Assembly: GCF_004125265.1 (NCBI RefSeq)
Contig: NZ_RDTE01000003.1
Coordinates: forward strand, 1,426,001-1,490,000
From: Streptomyces lydicus
Lineage (GTDB): Bacteria; Actinomycetota; Actinomycetes; Streptomycetales; Streptomycetaceae
Reading direction: 5' to 3'
Length of the DNA stretch: 64,000 nucleotides
Shown: piece after piece, positions 17,761-23,896 of the stretch
Layout of the letters: the number at the start of each line of letters is the position of its first letter
Numbering within the stretch: the first letter of the stretch is position 1
Translations under genes and position numbers: made by a program
Notes under the pieces: model-generated
What the model was told of the DNA's origin: nothing
What the model saw: only the letters and a program-made list of their open reading frames with translations
Database searches by the model: none

Positions 17761-18825
17761 GTGCACGGTGAGTACAAGGTCCCCGGGGGCAAGCTCGTGG
17801 TCGTGGACCTCTGCGTCGACGAGGGGCGGCTCAAGAACGTGCGGGTCGCGGGTGACTTCTTCCTCGAACCGGACGAGGCCATCCTGCAGATCGACGACGC
17901 GCTGGAAGGCGCCCCGGCCGACACGGACACCGCGGGCCTCACCGCGCGGATCAACGCCGCGCTGCCCCCGTCGGCCGTGCTGTTCGGCTTCACCGGCGAA
18001 AGCGTGGCCATCGCGGTACGCCGTGCCCTGGCCCAGGCCACCGACTGGAGCGACTACGACTGGCAGCTCCTCCACGAAGCGCCCCAGCCGCCGGCCCTCC
18101 ACATGGCGCTCGACGAGGTCATCACGGCCGAGGTGGCAGCGGGGCGGCGCCCGCCCACCCTCCGGGTCTGGGAGTGGGACTCCCCCGCCGTCATCATCGG
18201 CAGCTTCCAGTCCCTGAGCAACGAGGTCGACCCCGACGGCGTCGCCCGCCACGGCGTCACGGTCGTCCGCCGGATCTCCGGTGGCGGCGCGATGTTCGCG
18301 GAGCCGCAGAGCACCATCACCTACTCCCTCGCCGTCCCCGAGTCGCTGGTGTCCGGTCTGTCCTTCGCCGACAGCTATGCCTACCTCGACGACTGGGTCC
18401 TCACCGCACTCGGCGACATGGGCATCAAGGCGTGGTACCAGCCGCTCAACGACATCGCCACCGAGATCGGCAAGGTCGCGGGCGCCGCGCAGAAGCGCAT
18501 GGTCGGGCCGGGCGGCGGTCCCGGTGCGGTCCTGCACCACGTGACCATGTCCTACGACATCGACGCCGACAAGATGCTCGACGTGCTGCGCATCGGCAAG
18601 GAGAAACTGTCCGACAAGGGCACCAGGAGCGCCAGGAAACGCGTCGACCCACTGCGCCGGCAGACCGGCCTGCCCCGCGAAGCCGTCATCGAGAAGATGA
18701 TCGACTCCTTCCGCTCCCACTACGGCCTCACCCACGGGCAGGTCACCGAGAGCGAGATGGCCCGCGCCCGTGAGCTCGTCCGCACCAAGTTCGAGGACGC
18801 CGCGTGGACCGCACGCATCCCCTGA
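17761..18825 (+). CDS. Lipoate--protein ligase A-like protein
   Basis: A 354-residue protein of the biotin/lipoate ligase superfamily. Residues about 1-85 resemble the small LplA accessory domain, here placed N-terminally (HGEYKVPGGKLVVVDL). Residues 100-320 are the catalytic domain, with the RRISGGGAMF loop where LplA has RRxSGGGAVxHD, and a KVAGAAQKR segment containing the expected catalytic lysine. It probably attaches lipoate or octanoate to a carrier protein. The GTG start has GGAGGT at good spacing. Its 3' end (from 18721) is repeated at 20202. Confidence 0.85.
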   Translation: MHGEYKVPGGKLVVVDLCVDEGRLKNVRVAGDFFLEPDEAILQIDDALEGAPADTDTAGLTARINAALPPSAVLFGFTGESVAIAVRRALAQATDWSDYDWQLLHEAPQPPALHMALDEVITAEVAAGRRPPTLRVWEWDSPAVIIGSFQSLSNEVDPDGVARHGVTVVRRISGGGAMFAEPQSTITYSLAVPESLVSGLSFADSYAYLDDWVLTALGDMGIKAWYQPLNDIATEIGKVAGAAQKRMVGPGGGPGAVLHHVTMSYDIDADKMLDVLRIGKEKLSDKGTRSARKRVDPLRRQTGLPREAVIEKMIDSFRSHYGLTHGQVTESEMARARELVRTKFEDAAWTARIP

Positions 18826-19135
18826 CCGGCCGTCGCGGCAAAGGCCCCGCCCGTGCGCCACGAGGGTCACGCACGGGCGGAGCCGGTCTCTCTCAGAGCG
18901 TCCAGGAGTTGGCCGGATCGTCCAGCCACACCCTTTCGCCCCTGGCGGTCACGGTCAGACCGAACCGCGAGAGGCCCGGACGGCCCTGGCCCTCCCACCA
19001 CCGGAACGCGGCCTCCGTCTCGTCCCACAACCGGCGGGGGCCGGCCTGCCAGACCCGCGCCGCCTTCCCGTCACGGAACATGCAACAGGCCCAGGACCGG
19101 TCACCGAGGCTGTAGAACCAGACCGGCCGGGCACC
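18721..19135. repeat. 415-bp direct repeat, copy 1
   Basis: Bases 18721-19135 match 20202-20616 without gaps at a constant offset of 1,481 bp. The copy covers the last 35 codons of the lipoate-ligase gene, its terminator and the 3' end of the convergent gene. Differences cluster in the codons after HGQV near 18745-18759; the rest has only scattered changes. Confidence 0.95.
18847..18880. terminator. Hairpin terminator between lipoate ligase and convergent gene
   Basis: Perfect 11-bp arms CCGCCCGTGCG (18847-18857) and its complement (18870-18880) enclose a 12-nt loop, 21 bp after the ligase stop and 12 bp before the convergent stop codon. It probably acts in both directions. The same hairpin recurs in repeat copy 2. 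Confidence 0.85.
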
Positions 19136-19348
19136 CGGCCGACGTATCAGCTCGATCCGGGCGCTGTCCGCAGTGGCGTCGCCTGCTTGCAGGCATTCGG
19201 CATCCTCGCAGGTGAGGGGCTGCCAGTGACCGCAGGGGACGACGGCACCGTCGTCGTATCCCTCCTGATCGCAGGTCAGCCGGACGGAGGCGCCCTCACA
19301 CCGGCCGACAAGTTTCCCGGACTCACCGAACGCCAGCCGTATGCCCAT
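18893..19348 (-). CDS. Hypothetical protein with methyltransferase-type C-terminal extension (chimeric)
   Basis: A 151-residue protein of unknown function. Residues 1-71 are unique and carry five cysteines (RLTCDQEGYDD, VPCGHWQPLTCEDAECLQAG), perhaps a metal site. From GARPVWFYSL to the end it is nearly identical to the C-terminal extension of the PIMT-like protein at 20374-21492. The switch coincides with the end of the 415-bp repeat, so the gene may be a recombination chimera. It has a good AAAGGGG ribosome binding site and starts 20 bp after the pentapeptide-repeat gene, so it is probably expressed. Confidence 0.6.
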   Translation of the reverse strand: MGIRLAFGESGKLVGRCEGASVRLTCDQEGYDDGAVVPCGHWQPLTCEDAECLQAGDATADSARIELIRRPGARPVWFYSLGDRSWACCMFRDGKAARVWQAGPRRLWDETEAAFRWWEGQGRPGLSRFGLTVTARGERVWLDDPANSWTL

Positions 19349-19368
19349 AGCCGCCCCTTTCGTCGCCC

Positions 19369-20052
19369 CTACTCCGGGAGGTTTTCTCCGTAAGTGACGT
19401 CCAGCTCGACTGCAAGGGCCTCGGCGAGCTGGAGCGTCTGCGCCTGGTCGATGACGATCTTCTTCAGCGAGGAGAGGCCACGGAGCTGTGAGAGGTCGTT
19501 GCCCCGGAGATCGAGGCCGCTGTACTTGCCGCTGTCGAACTCGGTCTGCCGTAGGTCGCAGCCGTCAATCAGGGCGGAGCCCAGGTCAGCGGCAACGAAC
19601 GTGGTCTCACGCAGCGAGCACTTGGAGAAGATCACGGATCCGACGGTCCTGATCCGGGTGAAGGTGCTGTAGTCGAGCTTGCAGTTCTCGAACAGGACGT
19701 TGTCGAGTGTGACGTCTTCGAGCACGGCGCCCATCAGCTTGCAGTCACGGAAGACGGCACGGGAGACCTTGCTATCGGCCCACTGCAGGGAGGACAGGTC
19801 ACAGCCGGAGAATTCGACGGAGTCGACGCGGAGCTTGTCGAGGCGGGTGCGTTGGGTCTTGAGCCCGGTGATCCGGCCATGCATCAGGTAGGTCTCGGCA
19901 AGGTCGAGGGCGCGCAGCTCGGCATCGGCGTAGTTGAACTCTGCCACTCGGCCGCGGCCCCCCTCCAGTGAGGTGACGTTGGAGAGGTAGAGGCCCTGCT
20001 CATTCAGGGCGGGAAGCGTGACGCTCGTGCGGCGGATCCTGTGGGTGTCCAT
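19369..20052 (-). CDS. Pentapeptide-repeat protein
   Basis: A 227-residue protein. Residues about 30-195 are built of A(D/N/V)LXX-type pentapeptides (CDLSS, AVFRD, CKLMG, AVLED, VLFEN, CKLDY), which fold as a right-handed quadrilateral beta-helix. Some relatives mimic DNA and protect gyrase; many have no known role. The ATG at 20052 has GGAAGG upstream and shares one base with the stop of a possible 34-codon gene. It lies between the two 415-bp repeats, together with the following gene. Confidence 0.85.
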   Translation of the reverse strand: MDTHRIRRTSVTLPALNEQGLYLSNVTSLEGGRGRVAEFNYADAELRALDLAETYLMHGRITGLKTQRTRLDKLRVDSVEFSGCDLSSLQWADSKVSRAVFRDCKLMGAVLEDVTLDNVLFENCKLDYSTFTRIRTVGSVIFSKCSLRETTFVAADLGSALIDGCDLRQTEFDSGKYSGLDLRGNDLSQLRGLSSLKKIVIDQAQTLQLAEALAVELDVTYGENLPE

Positions 20053-20156
20053 CAACAGCCTTCCAGCGCGGTTGTTCGGTCGCCGGCGCTGCTGGCACAC
20101 CCGGGGCATGGGTGCGCCAGCAGCGGTACGGCTACTTCTTGTTCCAGTTGTCCCAT
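20052..20156 (-). CDS. Possible 34-residue peptide gene with CPGC motif
   Basis: A short frame starting MGQLEQEVAV and ending CASSAGDRTTALEGC, with a CPGC pair in the middle. Its TGA overlaps the ATG of the pentapeptide-repeat gene by one base (TGATG), which suggests translational coupling. No strong ribosome binding site is visible, so it may instead be leader sequence. It is not recognised. Confidence 0.3.
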   Translation of the reverse strand: MGQLEQEVAVPLLAHPCPGCASSAGDRTTALEGC

Positions 20157-20201
20157 GTGGGCCTGTTGCCATGTTGCTTCAACGACCGTCTGGGGTCCCG
20201 C

Positions 20202-20306
20202 TACGGCCTCACCCGCGGGCAGGTCGCCAAGGAAGATATGGCCCGCGCCCGTGAGCTCGTCCGCACCAAGTTCGAGGACGCCGCGTGGACCGCACGCATC
20301 CCCTGA
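20202..20306 (+). pseudogene. 3' fragment of a lipoate-ligase gene
   Basis: The last 35 codons and stop of a lipoate-ligase gene, without any 5' part. It reads TRGQVAKEDMARAREL where the intact gene reads THGQVTESEMARAREL, so it appears to come from a divergent allele rather than a simple copy of the neighbour. Confidence 0.85.
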
Positions 20307-20327
20307 CCGGCCGTCGCGGCAAAGGCC

Positions 20328-20361
20328 CCGCCCGTGCGCCACGAGGGTCACGCACGGGCGG
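20328..20361. terminator. Hairpin terminator, second copy
   Basis: The same 11-bp-stem hairpin as at 18847-18880, carried in repeat copy 2, 12 bp past the stop codon of the PIMT-like gene. Confidence 0.8.
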
Positions 20362-20373
20362 AGCCGGTCTCTC

Positions 20374-21492
20374 TCAGAGCATCCAGGAGTTGGCCGGATC
20401 GTCCAGCCACACCCTTTCGCCCTCGGCGGTCACGGTCAGACCGAACCGCGAGAGGCCCGGACGGCCCTGGCCCTCCCACCACCGGAACGCGGCCTCCACC
20501 TCGTCCCACAACCGGCGGGGGCCGGCCTGCCAGACCCGCGCCGCCTTCCCGTCACGGAACATGCAACAGGCCCAGGACCGGTCACCGAGGCTGTAGAACC
20601 AGACCGGCCGGGCACCGTCACCCTTGGCCGCCACGACTTGCCGGCACTGCGGAACCCGGAGGCCCAACGCGAACCGCTCGGGGCCGAATTGCTCCCCGAC
20701 GAACTCCGCTTCGGTGACCGTCGTGGACGACTCGTCGCCGTCCGCCACGCTGCCCGGGACGTACTCCTTGTGGACCACCGGCGAGAGCCGCTGGGAACGG
20801 AGCTTCATGAACTCCACGGGGCCCGTGAAGTTCCCGGCCGCGGACTTCCCGTCCGGCGCGACCTCCAAGCGGGCCACCGCATCGCCATGGGAGAAGTCCG
20901 TCCCCCATGGGGCCACGATGACGCCACCCGGCCGGCACTGCTCCAGCCACGCGGGCGGGATGGACCGGAGGCCACACGTAGCGATGACCCGGTCATACGG
21001 TGCGCCGTCCGGGTATCCCTGGAACCCGTCGCCGTGGACCACGTGGAGGGGGATTCCCAGGCGCTCCACCGTGGCCATGGCGGCCGTGGCCACCGCCCGG
21101 TCCACCTCCACCGTGGTCACACACCCGGGCCCCGCACGGTGGGCCATGAGCAAGGCATTCCAGGCTGTGGCGGTGCCGATTTCCAGGGTCTTGTGGCCAG
21201 GTTGAAGGTCCAGGTCTTGGAGCATCCGGAAGACGACCGAAGGCATGGACGCGGAACTGGTCGGGACGTGACCCGGTTCGGTGCCGGCGTGCTTCCCGTC
21301 GTCCCATTGCGTCACGATGGGTACGTCGGAGTCCGCGAACTCCTGCCACTTTGCGGGGTCGTCGGCCTTGGAAACGGCCACGCTGCGGCCGGCCTCCATG
21401 TCGAACGGCCACATCAGGTCCGGCAACACGGTGGAGCGGGGAACGGCCGCGTACGAGGGTGCCCAGTCGGCGGACAGGGCCCCTGAAGACAT
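20374..21492 (-). CDS. Protein-L-isoaspartate O-methyltransferase-like protein with C-terminal extension
   Basis: A 372-residue SAM-dependent methyltransferase of the PCMT family. Residues about 60-240 hold the core: VPTSSASMPSVV (substrate loop), motif I LEIGTATAWNALL, VTTVEVD, and PYDRVIATCGLRSIPPAWL. Motif I reads GTATAW where relatives usually have GTGTGW. The last 80 residues (WFYSLGDRSWACC to LDDPANSW) are a family-specific extension. Related enzymes in actinobacterial peptide clusters methylate Asp side chains. A 40-codon peptide gene lies directly upstream. GTG at 21549 is an alternative start; the ATG at 21492 lies just after a hairpin and has only a weak site. Confidence 0.82.
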   Translation of the reverse strand: MSSGALSADWAPSYAAVPRSTVLPDLMWPFDMEAGRSVAVSKADDPAKWQEFADSDVPIVTQWDDGKHAGTEPGHVPTSSASMPSVVFRMLQDLDLQPGHKTLEIGTATAWNALLMAHRAGPGCVTTVEVDRAVATAAMATVERLGIPLHVVHGDGFQGYPDGAPYDRVIATCGLRSIPPAWLEQCRPGGVIVAPWGTDFSHGDAVARLEVAPDGKSAAGNFTGPVEFMKLRSQRLSPVVHKEYVPGSVADGDESSTTVTEAEFVGEQFGPERFALGLRVPQCRQVVAAKGDGARPVWFYSLGDRSWACCMFRDGKAARVWQAGPRRLWDEVEAAFRWWEGQGRPGLSRFGLTVTAEGERVWLDDPANSWML

Positions 21493-21499
21493 GAGGACA

Positions 21500-21525
21500 C
21501 GCCCCGGCCCGTCAAGGCCGGGGCG
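21500..21525 (-). terminator. Hairpin between peptide gene and PIMT-like gene (attenuator)
   Basis: Perfect 10-bp arms CGCCCCGGCC and its complement enclose 6 nt. It lies 29 bp past the stop of the 40-codon gene and 8 bp before the ATG of the methyltransferase. A partial terminator here would make more peptide mRNA than enzyme mRNA, a common arrangement for precursor peptides. Confidence 0.55.
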
Positions 21526-21553
21526 CTCCTGTGGTGCGTCAGTGGTCACCGGT

Positions 21554-21676
21554 TCAGACACCCTTGGGCGGGTTGGGGACACCGGGGCCACCGTCCGGGG
21601 TCGGGGGCGTCTGCGGGCCGGGCCACGGCTCACCCGGCACCTTGTCGCCACCGTCATTCGCAAGGATCGTGATCAC
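21554..21676 (-). CDS. Small Asp-Gly/Pro-rich peptide, candidate substrate of the PIMT-like enzyme
   Basis: A 40-residue frame with GTG start and GGAGGA just upstream. It begins MITILANDGGDKVP and continues rich in Pro and Gly (GEPWPGPQTPPTPDGG to VPNPPKGV). NDGG and PDGG place Asp before Gly, the context most prone to aspartimide formation and to PIMT action. It has no Cys, Ser or second Trp. Position, size, strong ribosome binding site and the hairpin that follows fit a precursor peptide. I do not recognise it from any known family. Confidence 0.55.
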   Translation of the reverse strand: MITILANDGGDKVPGEPWPGPQTPPTPDGGPGVPNPPKGV

Positions 21677-21837
21677 TGCTCCTCCATGTGCTCTCTCGGT
21701 GATTGCTTACCCGTCCGACTGCCGCTGTCCGTTGTCCGTGGAACAGTCGCCCGGGGCTTTGCCCGCCCCCTGCCGGGATCACTCAACTACGCGGGGGACG
21801 CCGGAATGGGCATCCGGCAAGGGGGCGGAGTCTGGCG

Positions 21838-21996
21838 CTAGCCGGCGTCCGGCTTGCCATGGATGCGCTCCCGCATCCGGTCCAACAGGTCGGCCTTTTC
21901 CGCGTGTTGCCTGCCCGCGTTCCGGTTGTCCTTCGCCACGGCGCTGGTCGGCTTCAAGTCGCCCCGCGGCTTACGGGCGTCAAGCGGCCTGCTCAC
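21838..21996 (-). CDS. Small basic protein, 52 residues (mini-gene 5 of chain)
   Basis: A GTG-started frame beginning MSRPLDARKPRGDL and ending DRMRERIHGKPDAG. It is highly charged with a helical C-terminal half. Its GTG overlaps the TGA of the preceding mini-gene by 4 nt, and GGGAGG lies upstream. Function unknown. The 160 bp after it, up to the peptide gene, contains no further gene I can see. Confidence 0.6.
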   Translation of the reverse strand: MSRPLDARKPRGDLKPTSAVAKDNRNAGRQHAEKADLLDRMRERIHGKPDAG

Positions 21997-22163
21997 CTCC
22001 TGCCACCTCCCTTCCGGGCAGGCGTGGTGGCCTCCACGGGCACTTCGTCGTGTTGCGGATGACGTCGGAGCAGGACCCGGCAGTCCACGGCCCGGGTCCG
22101 GTCACCAGCCCTTTCGGCGGCCTTCAACTCCCGTTCCAGCTCCGCGCACTTCGCGCAACTCAC
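21993..22163 (-). CDS. Small CxxC protein, 56 residues (mini-gene 4 of chain)
   Basis: Begins MSCAKCAELERELKAAERAG and continues DRTRAVDCRVLLRRHPQHDE. This pattern of a CxxC, an alpha-helix with AGD, a third Cys and RRHP resembles small proteins often found near XRE/DUF397 genes in Streptomyces; their role is unknown. GTG start with GAGGGG 5 nt upstream, overlapping the previous stop by 4 nt. Confidence 0.65.
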   Translation of the reverse strand: MSCAKCAELERELKAAERAGDRTRAVDCRVLLRRHPQHDEVPVEATTPARKGGGRR

Positions 22164-22243
22164 GGCATCCCCCTCAGCCGTGCCCGCATCGTGATCCGTT
22201 GGGGCGACGCGTAGCACTCGGGCGGTGCCTCCGTCCTGGTCAC
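22160..22243 (-). CDS. 27-residue peptide (mini-gene 3 of chain)
   Basis: Reads MTRTEAPPECYASPQRI then a basic end (ARLRGMP). GTG start with GGGAGG 7 nt upstream, overlapping the preceding TGA by 4 nt; its own TGA overlaps the next GTG. It may be a real peptide or a coupling leader. Not recognised. Confidence 0.45.
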   Translation of the reverse strand: MTRTEAPPECYASPQRITMRARLRGMP

Positions 22244-22431
22244 GCCTGTACCTCCCTTCCGTGGGGGTGGCCCGCGATCACGCCGTTGAGGCTCCGGACC
22301 TCCAGTGACCGGCCCGCCTGCCGGGCCGCCTCCCGTGCCCGGCCGCAGGATTCGCACACGTCGCATCCCGGGACCGGGACGGGCTCCAGCTTCGAGCCGG
22401 CAAACGCCGGGCCGTTCTCACTCCGATTCAT
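22240..22431 (-). CDS. Small CxxC protein, 63 residues (mini-gene 2 of chain)
   Basis: Contains VPGCDVCESCGRAREAARQAG followed by a C-terminal RSLNGVIAGHPHG. It has the same layout as mini-gene 4 (cysteine pair, helix, HP near the end), so the two are probably distant paralogues. Its ATG overlaps the stop of mini-gene 1 by 4 nt. Function unknown; a small zinc-binding fold is possible. Confidence 0.6.
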   Translation of the reverse strand: MNRSENGPAFAGSKLEPVPVPGCDVCESCGRAREAARQAGRSLEVRSLNGVIAGHPHGREVQA

Positions 22432-22517
22432 CGCGCATCCGCTCCAGTCCGACCATGTGCCGCGGCCGTCCCCGGGCCCGCCACGTCGCCGGACGCTGAA
22501 GCTGTTCGCTCAGACAT
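22428..22517 (-). CDS. 29-residue peptide opening the mini-gene chain
   Basis: Reads MSERTASASGDVAGPG and ends GRTGADAR. The ATG has GAGGGG at ideal spacing, and the TGA overlaps the ATG of mini-gene 2 (ATGA). It is the first frame after the divergent promoter region shared with the XRE gene. Not recognised. Confidence 0.45.
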   Translation of the reverse strand: MSERTASASGDVAGPGTAAAHGRTGADAR

Positions 22518-22666
22518 CCGAACCCCTCACTCTGTGCATCTGATTGGTGACAAGAGTGGGGTAGGAATCGGTACTGTGAGGAGCGATTCGGCGCCCGGTC
22601 TGGGCGTTGGTCGCGCTGGCATATGCGCATGTCGTTGACCGGCCTAAACGCCGCCACGACCGTCAG

Positions 22667-22684
22667 TGACCAGGTCAATGGTCA
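22667..22684. promoter_or_regulatory. TGACCA-N6-TGGTCA operator before the XRE gene
   Basis: A perfect 6-bp inverted repeat with 6-bp spacer abuts the GGGGGAG ribosome binding site of the XRE regulator and would be blocked or exposed by binding there. Autoregulation by the XRE protein is the simplest reading. The rest of the divergent spacer (22518-22666) must hold the promoter of the mini-gene chain, which I could not identify. Confidence 0.5.
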
Positions 22685-22693
22685 GGGGGAGAA

Positions 22694-23539
22694 ATGCATG
22701 TTGATGAGGACACATCAGGGGACACAGAGGGAGCAGACGACCCGCGCCGACAGTTCGCCGAAGAGTGCAAGAGCGCGCGAGAGCTGTACCCGGACGGGCC
22801 TCTCAACCAGACCCAGCTAGGCAAGTTGACCCGCACGTCCAAGAGCACAATTTCCCGTGTGGAGACATGCAAGGGGCCCATCCCCCCGGACCTTCCAGCC
22901 GTCCTGGACCAGGTCTTCAAGACCGATGGGAAGTTCAAGCGGCTCTACGAGGATGTTGTGGCGGGGTCGTCCCCGTCGCTGTACCGACAACGTATGGCCC
23001 TCGAACGCACTGCCGTGGTGATTCGTGAGTGGTCCCCGACCATCGTTCCTGGACTGTTCCAGACGGCCGACTACGCGCGGTTCTTGTTCAAGGGGGGCGC
23101 CCCGCTGGCCGGGGACCATGAGGTGGCGGCGTTCACCGCCAACCGGCTTATCCGCCAGGCCATTCTGGACGGGGAAGCTCCCCCGGACGTTCGCGTGGTG
23201 CTCTGTGAGTCGGTGCTTCGGCGTCGGTTCTGCCCGCCGGACATCATGCGTCGCCAACTCTCGGCGTTGGCGGAAGCCGGACAACGTCCGACCGTCCGCA
23301 TTCAGATTCTCCCGCTGGATGCGCCGGCCCACCTGTTCAGCGACTGGCCCGTAACTCTACTGACCTCACCAAGTCACACGGTCACCGTCTGCGTGGAGAG
23401 TTACCGGACCGCCGGTATCGTGGAGGAGCCTGGCGATGTGCGGACAGCGCTTCGTACCTACGATGAACTAACGAGCGACGCACTTTCGGCACGGGACAGC
23501 GCGCGCCTGATCGTTAAGCAGATGGAGACACTGTCGTGA
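22694..23539 (+). CDS. XRE-family regulator with DUF5753 domain
   Basis: A 281-residue protein. The helix-turn-helix is at about 35-70 (LNQTQLGKLTRTSKSTISRVE). From about 95 the C-terminal DUF5753 domain starts with the typical EWSPTIVPGLFQTADYAR and includes VRIQILPLDAP. This is the WhiJ-like class of Streptomyces regulators that occur with a small DUF397 protein. The stop overlaps the DUF397 gene by 4 nt. ATG with GGGGGAG upstream. It is divergent from the mini-gene chain and probably controls it. Confidence 0.93.
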   Translation: MHVDEDTSGDTEGADDPRRQFAEECKSARELYPDGPLNQTQLGKLTRTSKSTISRVETCKGPIPPDLPAVLDQVFKTDGKFKRLYEDVVAGSSPSLYRQRMALERTAVVIREWSPTIVPGLFQTADYARFLFKGGAPLAGDHEVAAFTANRLIRQAILDGEAPPDVRVVLCESVLRRRFCPPDIMRRQLSALAEAGQRPTVRIQILPLDAPAHLFSDWPVTLLTSPSHTVTVCVESYRTAGIVEEPGDVRTALRTYDELTSDALSARDSARLIVKQMETLS

Positions 23540-23745
23540 AGATCGGTCCGACCCAGTGGGTCAAGTCCAGCTACAGCAGCGCAGAAGGTGGCAACTGCGT
23601 GGAGTGGTCCCCGGCACACGCAAGCGCCCACGGCACCGTTCCCGTCCGGGACAGCAAGAACCCCAACGGACCGGCCCTGATGTTCGAGCCGGCCGCGTGG
23701 TCAGCGTTCGTTACCGGTGTGCAGGCAGGGGAATTCCCCGCGTAG
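23536..23745 (+). CDS. DUF397 protein
   Basis: A 69-residue DUF397 protein: WVKSSYSSAEGGNCVEWSP, then VPVRDSKNPNGPAL and WSAFVTGVQAGEF. GTG start inside the XRE stop (GTGA overlap). In Streptomyces these small proteins partner WhiJ-like regulators and are thought to modulate them, in an arrangement compared to toxin-antitoxin pairs. A strong terminator follows. Confidence 0.95.
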   Translation: MKIGPTQWVKSSYSSAEGGNCVEWSPAHASAHGTVPVRDSKNPNGPALMFEPAAWSAFVTGVQAGEFPA

Positions 23746-23763
23746 CGCGTACGCCAAAGCGCA

Positions 23764-23798
23764 GTAGGCCCTCTCCTGATGCCCAGGAGGGGGCCTAC
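23764..23798 (+). terminator. Hairpin terminator after XRE/DUF397 operon
   Basis: Arms of 15 bp (23764-23778 and 23784-23798, GTAGGCCCTCTCCTG with one G-U pair) enclose a 5-nt loop, 19 bp past the DUF397 stop. Confidence 0.85.
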
Positions 23799-23896
23799 GC
23801 GCACCCTCGTCCGCCACGGAGTGACCTACACGCCCCGGATGATCTCCCTCTGGATTTCGCATGCCTGCCCGATGGGCGGCACCTAAGGTATGCCGC

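Larger units (their letters stand above)
20202..20616. repeat. 415-bp direct repeat, copy 2
   Basis: Gap-free counterpart of 18721-19135. It contains a truncated lipoate-ligase 3' end, the hairpin terminator and the 3' end of the intact PIMT-like gene. Confidence 0.95.

Noticed and set aside
18721..20616. Integrative element with attL/attR repeats
   Set aside because: No integrase or other mobility gene; repeats are 415 bp and span gene ends of two genes, more like homologous recombination.
21554..21676. Lanthipeptide precursor
   Set aside because: The peptide has no Cys or Ser and only three Thr-type hydroxyl residues at most, and no lanthionine synthetase gene is present.
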